64,000 bases of DNA. Origin: Streptococcus parasanguinis (GTDB taxonomy: Bacteria; Bacillota; Bacilli; Lactobacillales; Streptococcaceae). Under the pieces are notes generated by a model. It searched no databases. It had not been told where the DNA came from and was given only the letters and a program-made list of their open reading frames with translations. The translations under genes and the position numbers were made by a program. Shown here piece after piece: positions 54,166 to 62,955 of this stretch. The DNA lies in assembly GCF_023109675.1 (NCBI RefSeq), contig NZ_JALDUR010000001.1, forward strand, positions 1 to 64,000, given 5' to 3'. Every line of letters starts with the position of its first letter. Within the stretch, counting starts at the first letter, position 1.

Positions 54166-55583
54166 TCATGAAAGTTCTTAAAAATTACGCCTATAATCTC
54201 TCCTACCAGTTACTGGTGATTATCTTGCCGATTATCACCACCCCTTATGTGACGCGGGTCTTTAGTTCAAATGACTTGGGGACCTATGGCTATTTCAACT
54301 CCATTGTTACTTATTTTCTCCTTTTGGCGACGCTAGGAGTGGCTAATTATGGAACTAAGGAGATTTCAGGACACCGAAAAGACATCCAAAAGAATTTCTG
54401 GGGGATTTATACTCTCCAGTTGGGGGCTACGATTTTATCTCTTGCCCTCTATGTTCTTTTGTGTGTAACTCTATCTTCTATGCAAAATCCTGTCGCTTAT
54501 ATCTTAGGACTTAGCTTGATTTCTAAGGGACTCGACATTTCCTGGCTCTTTCAGGGATTAGAGGATTTCCGTAAGATTACGATTCGGAATATCACGGTCA
54601 AACTGGTTGGAGTCACCTCCATCTTCTTGTTTGTCAAATCTGCCAATGATCTGTATCTCTATGTATTCTTATTAACGATCTTTGAGCTTTTAGGTCAGCT
54701 CAGTATGTGGCTACCCGCTCGTGAATTTATTGGGAAAGCACATTTTGATTTAGCTTATGCACGGGTGCATTTAAAACCGGTCATTCTGCTCTTTTTACCG
54801 CAGATTGCCATTTCCTTGTATGTCACTTTGGACCGAACCATGCTGGGGGCTCTCGCATCTACAAAGGATGTAGGGATCTATGACCAGGCCTTAAAATTGG
54901 TCAATATTTTGTTAACCTTGGTGACTTCACTGGGGAGTGTCATGTTGCCTCGGGTATCGAGCCTCTTATCCTCAGGGGACCACAAAGCGGTTAACAAGAT
55001 GCATCAAATGTCCTTTTTGATTTATAATTTGGTCATTTTCCCGATTATTGCCGGCATGCTGATTGTCAATGATGATTTTGTTCAATTCTTCCTAGGGAAG
55101 GATTTCCAGGATGCACGTTATGCCATTGCCATCATGATTTTTAGAATGTTCTTTATCGGATGGACCAATATCATGGGGATTCAAATTCTAATCCCTCATA
55201 ATAAAAATAAAGAATTTATGATTTCGACAACTGTTCCTGCCATTGTCAGTGTCGGATTGAACCTAATCTTCCTACCAAAACTGGGCTTTATTGGAGCTTC
55301 GATTGTTTCAGTGTTGACAGAAGCTTTGGTATGGGGGATTCAACTCTACTTCACACGAACGTATCTTAAAGAAGTGCCGATTATGGGCTCAATGATGAAG
55401 ATTGTGTTCGCTTCAGGCCTCATGTATGGTCTTTTGCTACTAGTCAAGTCCATCGTCCACCTTTCGCCGACGCTGAATGTCGTTCTGTATGCTGGCCTAG
55501 GTGGGGTCATCTATGGGACCTTGATTTTGCTCCTCAAAGTAGTGAATGTGAAAGAGTTGAAACAGCAATTAATAAAAAAATAG
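54162..55583 (+). CDS. wzx: Wzx-type polysaccharide flippase
   Basis: 473 aa, MATE/PST superfamily, 12-14 membrane helices. Family start KNYAYNLSYQLLVIILPIITTPYVTRVF and DRTMLGALASTKDVGIYDQA are typical. It moves undecaprenyl-linked repeat units across the membrane. The GC content rises again in this gene, so a recombination edge may lie near 54.2 kb. Confidence 0.93.
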   Translation: MIMKVLKNYAYNLSYQLLVIILPIITTPYVTRVFSSNDLGTYGYFNSIVTYFLLLATLGVANYGTKEISGHRKDIQKNFWGIYTLQLGATILSLALYVLLCVTLSSMQNPVAYILGLSLISKGLDISWLFQGLEDFRKITIRNITVKLVGVTSIFLFVKSANDLYLYVFLLTIFELLGQLSMWLPAREFIGKAHFDLAYARVHLKPVILLFLPQIAISLYVTLDRTMLGALASTKDVGIYDQALKLVNILLTLVTSLGSVMLPRVSSLLSSGDHKAVNKMHQMSFLIYNLVIFPIIAGMLIVNDDFVQFFLGKDFQDARYAIAIMIFRMFFIGWTNIMGIQILIPHNKNKEFMISTTVPAIVSVGLNLIFLPKLGFIGASIVSVLTEALVWGIQLYFTRTYLKEVPIMGSMMKIVFASGLMYGLLLLVKSIVHLSPTLNVVLYAGLGGVIYGTLILLLKVVNVKELKQQLIKK

Positions 55584-55593
55584 GGAGACAACT

Positions 55594-56694
55594 ATGTACG
55601 ATTATCTGATTGTTGGTGCTGGTCTATCGGGGGCAATTTTTGCTCATGAGGCAACCAAACGTGGCAAAAAAGTAAAAGTGATTGATAAACGGGACCACAT
55701 TGGTGGTAATATCTATTGTGAAGAAGTTGAAGGAATCAATGTTCATAAGTACGGTGCCCACATTTTCCATACCTCAAACAAAAAGGTTTGGGATTATGTC
55801 AACCAATTTGCTGAATTTAACAACTATATCAATTCACCGGTAGCTAATTACAAGGGCAGACTCTACAATCTTCCCTTCAACATGAATACCTTCTATGCCA
55901 TGTGGGGGACAAAGACTCCTCAAGAAGTCAAAAACAAGATTGCGGAGCAAACGGCGGATATGAAAGATGTTGAGCCTAAGAACTTGGAAGAACAAGCGAT
56001 CAAGTTGATTGGTCTGGACATCTATGAAAAGTTGATCAAGGGCTATACGGAGAAGCAATGGGGACGTTCTGCAACAGACCTGCCTCCTTTCATCATTAAG
56101 CGCCTCCCAGTGCGTTTGACCTTTGATAATAACTACTTTAACGACCGTTACCAAGGGATTCCAATTGGTGGTTATAATGTCATCATTGAAAACATGCTGG
56201 GTGATGTAGAAGTAGAGCTTGGCGTTGATTTCTTTGCTAATCGTGAAGAACTGGAAGCTTCAGCTGAAAAAATTGTCTTCACAGGGATGATCGACCAGTA
56301 CTTTGACTACAAGCATGGAGAGTTGGAATATCGTAGCCTTCGATTCGAACACGAAGTTTTGGATGAGGAAAATCATCAAGGTAATGCTGTGGTCAACTAC
56401 ACCGAGCGTGAAATTCCATACACTCGGATCATCGAGCACAAGCACTTTGAGTATGGGACTCAACCGAAGACGGTGATTACCCGTGAATACCCAGCTGATT
56501 GGAAACGAGGCGATGAGCCCTACTATCCAATCAATGATGAAAAGAATAATGCGATGTTTGCCAAGTACCAAGAAGAAGCATCCAAAAATGACAAGGTCAT
56601 CTTCTGTGGACGCCTAGCAGACTATAAATACTACGATATGCATGTGGTTATTGAGCGTGCTCTAGAAGTCGTTGAGAAAGAATTTATTAAATGA
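55594..56694 (+). CDS. glf: UDP-galactopyranose mutase
   Basis: 366 aa FAD enzyme converting UDP-Galp to UDP-Galf. GAGLSGAIFAHEA is the dinucleotide-binding loop; HIGGNIYCEEVEGINVHKYG, YTEKQWG and RLADYKYYDMH are family signatures. Its presence predicts galactofuranose in the polysaccharide, as in many oral-streptococcal receptor polysaccharides. AGGGAGA precedes the ATG, and a four-base overlap links it to the Stealth gene. Confidence 0.96.
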   Translation: MYDYLIVGAGLSGAIFAHEATKRGKKVKVIDKRDHIGGNIYCEEVEGINVHKYGAHIFHTSNKKVWDYVNQFAEFNNYINSPVANYKGRLYNLPFNMNTFYAMWGTKTPQEVKNKIAEQTADMKDVEPKNLEEQAIKLIGLDIYEKLIKGYTEKQWGRSATDLPPFIIKRLPVRLTFDNNYFNDRYQGIPIGGYNVIIENMLGDVEVELGVDFFANREELEASAEKIVFTGMIDQYFDYKHGELEYRSLRFEHEVLDEENHQGNAVVNYTEREIPYTRIIEHKHFEYGTQPKTVITREYPADWKRGDEPYYPINDEKNNAMFAKYQEEASKNDKVIFCGRLADYKYYDMHVVIERALEVVEKEFIK

Positions 56695-57683
56695 CACAAG
56701 AAAAAATTGATATCGTGGTTCTTTGGGTCGACGGAAGTGATACTGAGTTTATCCGCGAGAAACAAGCCGTGACAGGTCAAATGTCAAAAATAGACCAAGA
56801 AATCGACGGAGAGCAACGTTATCGTGATTACGGTATTTTTAATTACTGGTTTCGAATGATTGAAAAGCATGCTCCTTGGGTGAATAATGTTTATCTAATT
56901 ACCAACGGGCAAAAGCCTGACTGGTTAAATTTGGAGCATCCAAAACTTAAATTGGTCACTCATAAGGAATTTATGCCTAATGAATATCTACCTACCTATA
57001 ATTCAGCGGCTATTGAGCTTAATCTTCATCGGATTGAAGGATTGTCGGAGAACTATTTGTATTTCAATGATGATATGTACTTGATTAGAGATAGTCAACC
57101 TTCAGATTTTTATAAAAATGGTCAACCCAAGCTTTTAGCAGTATACGATGCTTTAGTTCCATGGTCACCATTTACGAACACTTATCACAATAACGTTGAA
57201 TTAATCTATCGGCATTTTCCTAATAAGAAGGCTTTGAAATCTTCGCCTTGGAAATTCTTTAATTTCCGTTATGGTTCCTTGGTTTTGAAAAACTTGTTAC
57301 TCTTGCCTTGGGGTCCGACAGGATACGTGAACCAACATTTACCTGTTCCAATGAAGAAGAGTACTTTGGCACATTTGTGGGAAATTGAGGGAGCAACATT
57401 AGATAAAACGTCACGAAATAAAATTAGAGACTATGGAGTAGACGTCAATCAATAAGTTTGTTCTAATTGGCAAATTGAAAGTAATCAGTTTTATCCTATG
57501 TCTAAAAATTTCGGAGAAACAATTGGTTTAAATCAAGTGGATAAGCTGGAATCTATCTTTACAGATAGACGTAAAAAACTGCTTTGTGTCAATGATGATG
57601 GGGACTTTAGGGAAGAAAACATCATTCATTTCAAGCAAATTTTAAATGAATATTATCCTAAAAAATCAGCGTATGAAAAATGA
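56691..57683 (+). pseudogene. Stealth-family sugar-phosphate transferase interrupted by an in-frame TAA
   Basis: One continuous frame of 330 codons broken only by TAA at 57453-57455 (codon 255). The 254-aa 5' part has Stealth regions CR1 (IDIVVLWVDGSDTEF), CR2 (RDYGIFNYWFRMIEKHAPWV, ITNGQ) and CR3 (LYFNDDMYL, NNVELIYRHF). The remainder downstream in the same frame carries CR4-like residues (KLLCVNDDGDF) and ends SAYEK. Stealth proteins build phosphodiester links by transferring sugar-1-phosphate, the GalNAc/Glc-phosphate step of receptor polysaccharide. A one-base change from a sense codon (such as TAT or TAC) would explain the stop. The product is probably inactive unless the stop is read through or is a sequencing error. 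Confidence 0.85.
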
Positions 57684-57693
57684 GAAGTAAGAG

Positions 57694-58746
57694 ATGAAAT
57701 ACTATTTAAAAGAAGAATTTTTACACGACAATAATGCTAAAAATGCGGGAAATAAAGCACGTAATGACGTTGAAGCAATTTTAAATAAATTAGGTTATTC
57801 TCCGTTGAAAGTTTTGGTGGATGACTGGTATCAAATGAATGTTCTTAGGGCACAGATTCATAAATATAGAGCTCTCTTTAGAGCTTTCAAAGACCTAAAG
57901 AAAAATGATGAGATCATAATTCAATTTCCTTTGTTACATCATTCTTTATTTCTTAACCATTTACTAAAAAAACTTAAAAACAGGGGTACGGATGTCTATT
58001 TTTTAGTTCATGATTTGGAAACACTGCGTTTTGTGAATGATAAAACCTTACCATTTAGAATGAAGTTACGGATGAAACTAACTGAAAGTGATACGTTCCG
58101 TAGTGTTACAGGAATTATTGCTCACAACCCGGTTATGAAATCTGTTTTAGTGGATAAGGGGGTTGTAGAAGATAAGATTGTCAGCCTTGGTATTTTTGAC
58201 TATTTGATTCCAGATTTTCAAGAAAAAAGTGGCCAAACAAAAGACCAGCCGATAATTGTGGCAGGTAATTTGGCCAAGGAAAAAGCTGGCTATCTTTACT
58301 CACTTCCTGCAGAACCTGTCTATAACCTTTATGGTGTAGGTTTTGACGAGAGTAGAGCACTTGAAAACGAGACCTACTTTGGTTCCTTCCTACCGGATGA
58401 ACTTCCTGCAGCCCTTGAGGGCGGTTTTGGTCTGGTCTGGGATGGAGATAGCGTTGAGACCTGTAGTGGCTTTTTTGGAGAATACCTCCGTTACAACAAC
58501 TCCCACAAGGCGTCGCTTTATCTAGCATCGGGCTTCCCGCTTGTCGTGTGGAAACAGTCAGCCTTGTCTCATTTTGTGCTTGAGAAGGGCTGCGGGATTG
58601 CAGTAGAGTCTCTCCATGATTTGAAGGAGACAATCGACAATCTTTCAGATGCTGATTACCAAGACTTTGTGGACAATGCCAAACGTGTCGGTCAGGAAAT
58701 CCGAGAGGGTCACTACCTAAAGACGGCCTTAAATCAATTAGCATAA
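57694..58746 (+). CDS. Probable galactofuranosyltransferase
   Basis: 350 aa, resembling the beta-1,6-galactofuranosyltransferase group of polysaccharide clusters: HDLETLRF near the middle, IVAGNLAKEKAGYLY at the domain junction, and GLVWDGDSVETCSGFFGEYLRYNNSHKAS (quoted in part: GLVWDGDS, YNNSHKASLYLASG) in the donor domain. glf two genes upstream supplies UDP-Galf, which supports the call. The first half is AT-rich and the second half much less so, which hints at a mosaic gene. Last gene of the operon. Confidence 0.78.
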   Translation: MKYYLKEEFLHDNNAKNAGNKARNDVEAILNKLGYSPLKVLVDDWYQMNVLRAQIHKYRALFRAFKDLKKNDEIIIQFPLLHHSLFLNHLLKKLKNRGTDVYFLVHDLETLRFVNDKTLPFRMKLRMKLTESDTFRSVTGIIAHNPVMKSVLVDKGVVEDKIVSLGIFDYLIPDFQEKSGQTKDQPIIVAGNLAKEKAGYLYSLPAEPVYNLYGVGFDESRALENETYFGSFLPDELPAALEGGFGLVWDGDSVETCSGFFGEYLRYNNSHKASLYLASGFPLVVWKQSALSHFVLEKGCGIAVESLHDLKETIDNLSDADYQDFVDNAKRVGQEIREGHYLKTALNQLA

Positions 58747-58752
58747 GATCAA

Positions 58753-58777
58753 AAGAAGTCAGACGGACTTCTTTTTT
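58753..58777 (+). terminator. Terminator of the polysaccharide operon
   Basis: AAGAAGTC (58753-58760) pairs with GACTTCTT (58766-58773), loop AGACG, followed by further T. Confidence 0.85.
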
Positions 58778-58846
58778 TAGTTTTTCAAAAAAATGTCACT
58801 AATTTTAAAAATTTGCCCCATAAAACTTTTCATCTCTGAAACCGTG

Positions 58847-58855
58847 TGGTAAAAT
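58847..58855 (+). promoter_or_regulatory. Extended -10 promoter of the CHAP protein gene
   Basis: TGG-TAAAAT (58847-58855), 36 nt before the ATG. The -35 region is weak. No complete WalR box (TGTWAH-N5-TGTWAH) was found. Confidence 0.45.
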
Positions 58856-58891
58856 GATTAACGTATAAAATTTGTATAAAGGGAAGTTGAT

Positions 58892-61654
58892 ATGAAAAAG
58901 AAAGATCTTATTTTTTATGCGAGTGCAACGGTACTATTGGCCTTTTCAACGCAACAGGTCAAGGCTGATGAACAAACTTCATCTGACCAAACATTTGAAA
59001 AAACTGCCACAATCGTTTTAAAGGCAGAAACCTCGTCAAATACAGAGAATACAGGAATACATGCTGAAAGATCAGTGGCAATAGAGAAAAAGGCTGATAC
59101 AGAAGCATACCGGAACGAAACTGCTAAAAATAACGCTGAATTTGCGGAATATGTTGCTGAAGAAAAGATCGAAACAGAATCTCCATCTTCCGCTGTGTTT
59201 ACAAGTCTCTCTTCCAATAGAAAAGAAGAACATACAAGTGCTACAACAAGTGGAACGATTCCCACTACAGAAGCAAAAGCCAGTGGGACACTTTTAATCG
59301 AGAATAACAATCCGGTGGCAGGAACGTTTGACGCAGTTGTTCGTGATATTGAAGCCCCAAATGGTTTGAAAGAAGTTCTTGTTCCAACATGGAGCCTTGA
59401 AAACGGTCAAGATGATCTGATATGGCATAAAGCTATGAGAGAGCCTGACGGCTCTTATCGTGCGAAAATTAAAGCCTCCGATCACAAAGATTCCACTGGG
59501 AATTACCGGGCAGATGCTTATGTAATTGATAAAAAAGGGAGAGCCCAGTATCTATCTCAAAAGATTGTTGCTGTTGATTATGCACGACCAAGTGGTGCCC
59601 TTTCAATTGAGAATAACAATACTGTAGCAGGGACATTTGATGCGGTTATTCGAAACATTGTCGCTCCAAATGGTGTGAAAGAGGTATTGGTTCCGTCATG
59701 GAGTTTAGAGAATGGTCAAGATGACCTCATCTGGCATAAAGCGACTAAGCAAAGTGATGGTAGCTATCGTGTCACCATTAAGGCAACCGAACATAAAGGG
59801 AATAAAGGGAACTACCGAGCAGATGCTTATGTTGTAGACAACTCAAATAATCGTCACTACATTGCTGAAAAAGTAGTAGCTGTTGATTACACACGGCCAA
59901 GAGGTGTCCTTTCAATTGAAAACAACGATACTGTAGCAGGGACATTTGATGCAGTTGTTCGTGACATTGTTGCGCCAAATGGCGTTAAAGACATCTTGGT
60001 TCCATCATGGAGTCTTGCTGGTGGTCAGGACGACCTCATCTGGCATAAGGCTACTCGTCAAGCCGATGGTTCTTACCGCGTGACGATTAAGGCAACAGAT
60101 CATAAGAACTCTACAGGGAGATATCGTGCTGATGCTTATCTTGTAGATAATTCTAATACTCCTTTTTACCTAACGGAAAAAGTGGTAGAAGTTACCCAAA
60201 CTCGTCCGACTGCAAGTCTCATTATTGAAAATAATAATGCTGAATTGGGAACTTTTGATGCAGTTGTTCGTAATATTTCCGCTCCAAATGGGATTAAAGA
60301 AGTCTTAGTTCCATCGTGGAGTCTTGTGAATGGCCAAGATGATCTTATTTGGCACAAAGCGACTCGACAACCAGACGGTAGCTATCGTGTTACCATCAAG
60401 TCCGATGAGCACAAGAATTCACTTGGTAATTATCGTGCTGACCTCTATATCGTTGATAACAAAAATCAACACCATTATATCACTGAAACGGTGGTGGATG
60501 TTAAGCATAACAAACCAATTGGTACGATTTCAATAGTTAACAACAACAAAGATACGGGAACTTTTGACGTCATTATTAAAGATGTCTACAGCCCTAAAGG
60601 CGTACGAACAGTTCAAGTCCCAACTTGGTCTGACAAGGATGGTCAGGACGATCTTCGTTGGTATGAAGCAACTCGTCAAGCAAACGGAGATTACAAGGTT
60701 TCTGTGAAGGTTAGTGACCATAAAAATTCTACTGGGAAGTACTTTGTTCACCTATACTACATTCAGAATGATGGCACACGAGTCGGTGTTGGTGGGACAA
60801 CTACAGACGTGGAATTCCGTAATGCTAAGACAAAAACACAGGCCTACATCAAGAATGTGAATTCGAACAACGGTACTTATACGGTAGTTGTGGATCAAGC
60901 GCCTCAGGGACGTCGGATTAAGAACATCCGTGTTGCAGCCTGGTCTCAAGCGCACCAAGAAAATCTCTACTGGTATTCAACGGCACCTTCTGGTATGCAC
61001 ACAGAAGTGCAGGTTTCTGCAGCAAATCACCAGTACCAATCAGGTAACTATACCACCCACGTCTATGTGGACTATGTCGATGGTGGCGTTGAAGGCTTTA
61101 ACCTCGGTCAAACAGCCCTTCATCCTCGTGCGACAGTATCTCAGACTGCTTTTAATCCTCGTGTAACGAATGGGCAACGGGACCGTGTCTTACGGGCAGC
61201 AGCTAGTTTAGTTGGTGTTCGTGGCGGAACTGCAGCTCACCATCAATTGGTCAATGATTACAACAGTGTCAAACCACTTCCTGTAGGTTATGCAGTGAAG
61301 ACGACCGATGATTGGTGTGATATCTTTGTCACAACAGTCTTCCAGCGTGAGGGCTTGAGTGGTTTGATTGGCCGTGAATGTGGAGTCGAACGTCACATTC
61401 AGATCTTCAAACGCTTGGGCATTTGGAATGAAGATGGGACCACTACACCAAAAGCAGGGGACATCATCACCTTTAACTGGGATCAAAATAGCCAGCAAAA
61501 TAATGGTTTTGCGGATCACATCGGAATTGTTGAGAGCGTCTCAAATGGGATTATTCATACCATTGAAGGAAACTCCAACAACCAAGTCCGTCGCAATACG
61601 TATCGGATCGGTCATGGCAATATCCGTGGATTTGCAACTCCTCGCTATCAATAA
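58892..61654 (+). CDS. Secreted protein with six Bsp-like repeats and a C-terminal CHAP amidase domain
   Basis: 920 aa. Signal peptide residues 1-25 (ends TQQVKA), a ~100-residue Ser/Thr/Glu-rich region, six GBS-Bsp-like repeats of ~103 aa (recurring GTFDAVVRDI.APNG, VPSWSLENGQDDLIWHKA, YRADAYVVD), then a CHAP domain with Cys809 (TDDWCDIFV) and His876 (FADHIGIVE). CHAP enzymes cut peptidoglycan as amidase or endopeptidase. No LPXTG or transmembrane anchor, so it is released or held by the repeats. Placement just after the polysaccharide operon suggests a surface-remodelling role (inference). It has its own promoter and terminator. Confidence 0.92.
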   Translation: MKKKDLIFYASATVLLAFSTQQVKADEQTSSDQTFEKTATIVLKAETSSNTENTGIHAERSVAIEKKADTEAYRNETAKNNAEFAEYVAEEKIETESPSSAVFTSLSSNRKEEHTSATTSGTIPTTEAKASGTLLIENNNPVAGTFDAVVRDIEAPNGLKEVLVPTWSLENGQDDLIWHKAMREPDGSYRAKIKASDHKDSTGNYRADAYVIDKKGRAQYLSQKIVAVDYARPSGALSIENNNTVAGTFDAVIRNIVAPNGVKEVLVPSWSLENGQDDLIWHKATKQSDGSYRVTIKATEHKGNKGNYRADAYVVDNSNNRHYIAEKVVAVDYTRPRGVLSIENNDTVAGTFDAVVRDIVAPNGVKDILVPSWSLAGGQDDLIWHKATRQADGSYRVTIKATDHKNSTGRYRADAYLVDNSNTPFYLTEKVVEVTQTRPTASLIIENNNAELGTFDAVVRNISAPNGIKEVLVPSWSLVNGQDDLIWHKATRQPDGSYRVTIKSDEHKNSLGNYRADLYIVDNKNQHHYITETVVDVKHNKPIGTISIVNNNKDTGTFDVIIKDVYSPKGVRTVQVPTWSDKDGQDDLRWYEATRQANGDYKVSVKVSDHKNSTGKYFVHLYYIQNDGTRVGVGGTTTDVEFRNAKTKTQAYIKNVNSNNGTYTVVVDQAPQGRRIKNIRVAAWSQAHQENLYWYSTAPSGMHTEVQVSAANHQYQSGNYTTHVYVDYVDGGVEGFNLGQTALHPRATVSQTAFNPRVTNGQRDRVLRAAASLVGVRGGTAAHHQLVNDYNSVKPLPVGYAVKTTDDWCDIFVTTVFQREGLSGLIGRECGVERHIQIFKRLGIWNEDGTTTPKAGDIITFNWDQNSQQNNGFADHIGIVESVSNGIIHTIEGNSNNQVRRNTYRIGHGNIRGFATPRYQ
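59282..60826 (+). repeat. Five tandem 309-nt repeats inside the CHAP protein gene
   Basis: Unit starts at 59282, 59591, 59900, 60209 and 60518 are spaced exactly 309 nt; a sixth, more divergent unit follows to about 61130. The first four are close in protein sequence. Constant spacing with no indels points to amplification by unequal crossing-over. Confidence 0.9.
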
Positions 61655-61661
61655 CAAAGAA

Positions 61662-61685
61662 AAGAAGCCATAGGCTTCTTTTTTA
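61662..61685 (+). terminator. Terminator of the CHAP protein gene
   Basis: AAGAAGCC (61662-61669) pairs with GGCTTCTT (61673-61680), loop ATA, with a run of six T in total. Confidence 0.85.
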
Positions 61686-61784
61686 GAATGCAGATAAATT
61701 TTTTTAAAATAAAATGAGAGATTCTGTCAATTGTTTTAAATAATTTTTATCTTTTGAATTATTCGATTATGACTGGAGACTTTA

Positions 61785-61975
61785 CGCAGTGAGAAAAGTG
61801 CTTGAAATATTAGAATTTCAAGCACTCGGGAGTTTTGAGAGTAAAACAGTTTGGGAAACTGTTTTAGCCTGAGCCTAGAAATTAAAGAGCGAAGGGGCTC
61901 AAAACCAAGTCATGGAACTTCTTTGAAGTTCGCTGACGTCCGTACTCACTTAAGGAAAGTCTCTAAGAAGACTAT
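61785..61975 (+). repeat. Dispersed multi-hairpin element, family 2, copy B
   Basis: About 190 nt that matches the reverse complement of 22311-22496. Stems: GTGCTTGAAAT (61798-61808)/ATTTCAAGCAC (61815-61825), AAACAGTTT-ggg-AAACTGTTT (centre 61854), GAGCC/GGCTC across TAGAAATTAAAGAGCGAAGG, and GAACTTC-ttt-GAAGTTC (61915-61931). It fills most of the 334-nt gap between the CHAP gene and the convergent pseudouridine synthase gene. The remaining 100 nt are AT-rich without a gene. Confidence 0.85.
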
Positions 61976-61988
61976 TTCAGTTCTTTTC

Positions 61989-62852
61989 TCATTTTTTCAA
62001 CCCTTCTTCAAAACTCTTGGAAGGCGCCTCAACTTGTATGGTTTCAAGCGTTAATGGGTTGGTGAAGGTCAAGCGATGGGCATGGAGCATGAGTCGCTCT
62101 CCGCGTTCAGGGTTATAGAGAGGATCCCCGACAATCGGGTGCCCATGATGGGAGAGATGAACCCGGATCTGATGGGTACGGCCCGTCTTGAGCTGGCATT
62201 TGACTAGGCTGTTTCGCCCGATTTTTTTCAGTTGCGTCACCTGGGTTTCTGCGTACTGCCCCTTGCGTGGATCGACCAGGCGCTTGCGCCGATCATGGCG
62301 ATCACGTCCGATTTTATTCTTGTAGATGATGGTCTTTTGCGCTAAACTTCCTTGCATCAAGGCCCAGTACTCGCGTTGGATTTTTTTATCTTCCAAAATT
62401 CGGTTGAGAATAGGCAGGATAAAAGGATTCTTGGCAAATAAAATCGCTCCGCTGGTTTCCTTATCTAACCGGTGCACGACGTAGCAGGTGGATCCAACAT
62501 AGCTGGAAACATGGTTGAGAAGAGCAATTTCCATCGGTTCGTTGGCATGGGTTTTCATGCCTTCGGGCTTATTGACGATGATGACGTGCTCATTCTGATA
62601 GAGTTCTTCGACAAGACTGGGGTCTCCTTCTAGGAGCTCTTTTTCAGGGTAATCGTCTGCGTCAAAGATCAGCTGGATCTGGTCTCCTTTTTGAACGGGG
62701 CTCTGCCAGTTGATGATCTCTCCATTCACCAAGACGTGTTTTTTGACCCTTAAAAAATGCCGGATCTTACGGGGGATGAGGAAGTAGTCTTCAAGGAGCT
62801 CTTTCACAGTCATTTGGGGAAAAGATTCTGGAATGGTAAATTGATAGTTCAT
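61989..62852 (-). CDS. RluA/RluD-family 23S rRNA-type pseudouridine synthase
   Basis: 287 aa. N-terminal S4-like RNA-binding part (about 12-65), then the RluA catalytic domain with the signature HRLDKETSG and catalytic Asp130, KTGRTHQIRVHLSHHGHPIVGD near 225-246. It isomerises uridines in rRNA or tRNA; the target cannot be decided among RluA-group paralogues. Divergent from pbp2a with 103 nt between. The predicted -10 is so close that the mRNA may be nearly leaderless. Confidence 0.9.
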   Translation of the reverse strand: MNYQFTIPESFPQMTVKELLEDYFLIPRKIRHFLRVKKHVLVNGEIINWQSPVQKGDQIQLIFDADDYPEKELLEGDPSLVEELYQNEHVIIVNKPEGMKTHANEPMEIALLNHVSSYVGSTCYVVHRLDKETSGAILFAKNPFILPILNRILEDKKIQREYWALMQGSLAQKTIIYKNKIGRDRHDRRKRLVDPRKGQYAETQVTQLKKIGRNSLVKCQLKTGRTHQIRVHLSHHGHPIVGDPLYNPERGERLMLHAHRLTFTNPLTLETIQVEAPSKSFEEGLKK

Positions 62853-62858
62853 GACCCT

Positions 62859-62867
62859 ATTGTAGCA
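62859..62867 (-). promoter_or_regulatory. Promoter of the pseudouridine synthase gene
   Basis: On the minus strand extended -10 TGC-TACAAT (62867-62859), with TTTTCT 17 nt further upstream as a weak -35. The -10 ends only 6 nt before the annotated ATG. Confidence 0.45.
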
Positions 62868-62919
62868 AAATCTAAGCTTAAAGAAAACTAAATGAGAAAT
62901 AGCGAGGAGCTATCTTTTC

Positions 62920-62948
62920 TTGCTAGGACAAGGATAAGGTGTTACAAT
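62920..62948 (+). promoter_or_regulatory. pbp2a promoter
   Basis: TTGCTA (62920-62925), 17-nt spacer, TACAAT (62943-62948) preceded by TGT. The ATG follows 7 nt later, so this transcript too would have almost no leader. Confidence 0.5.
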
Positions 62949-62955
62949 AACAGGT

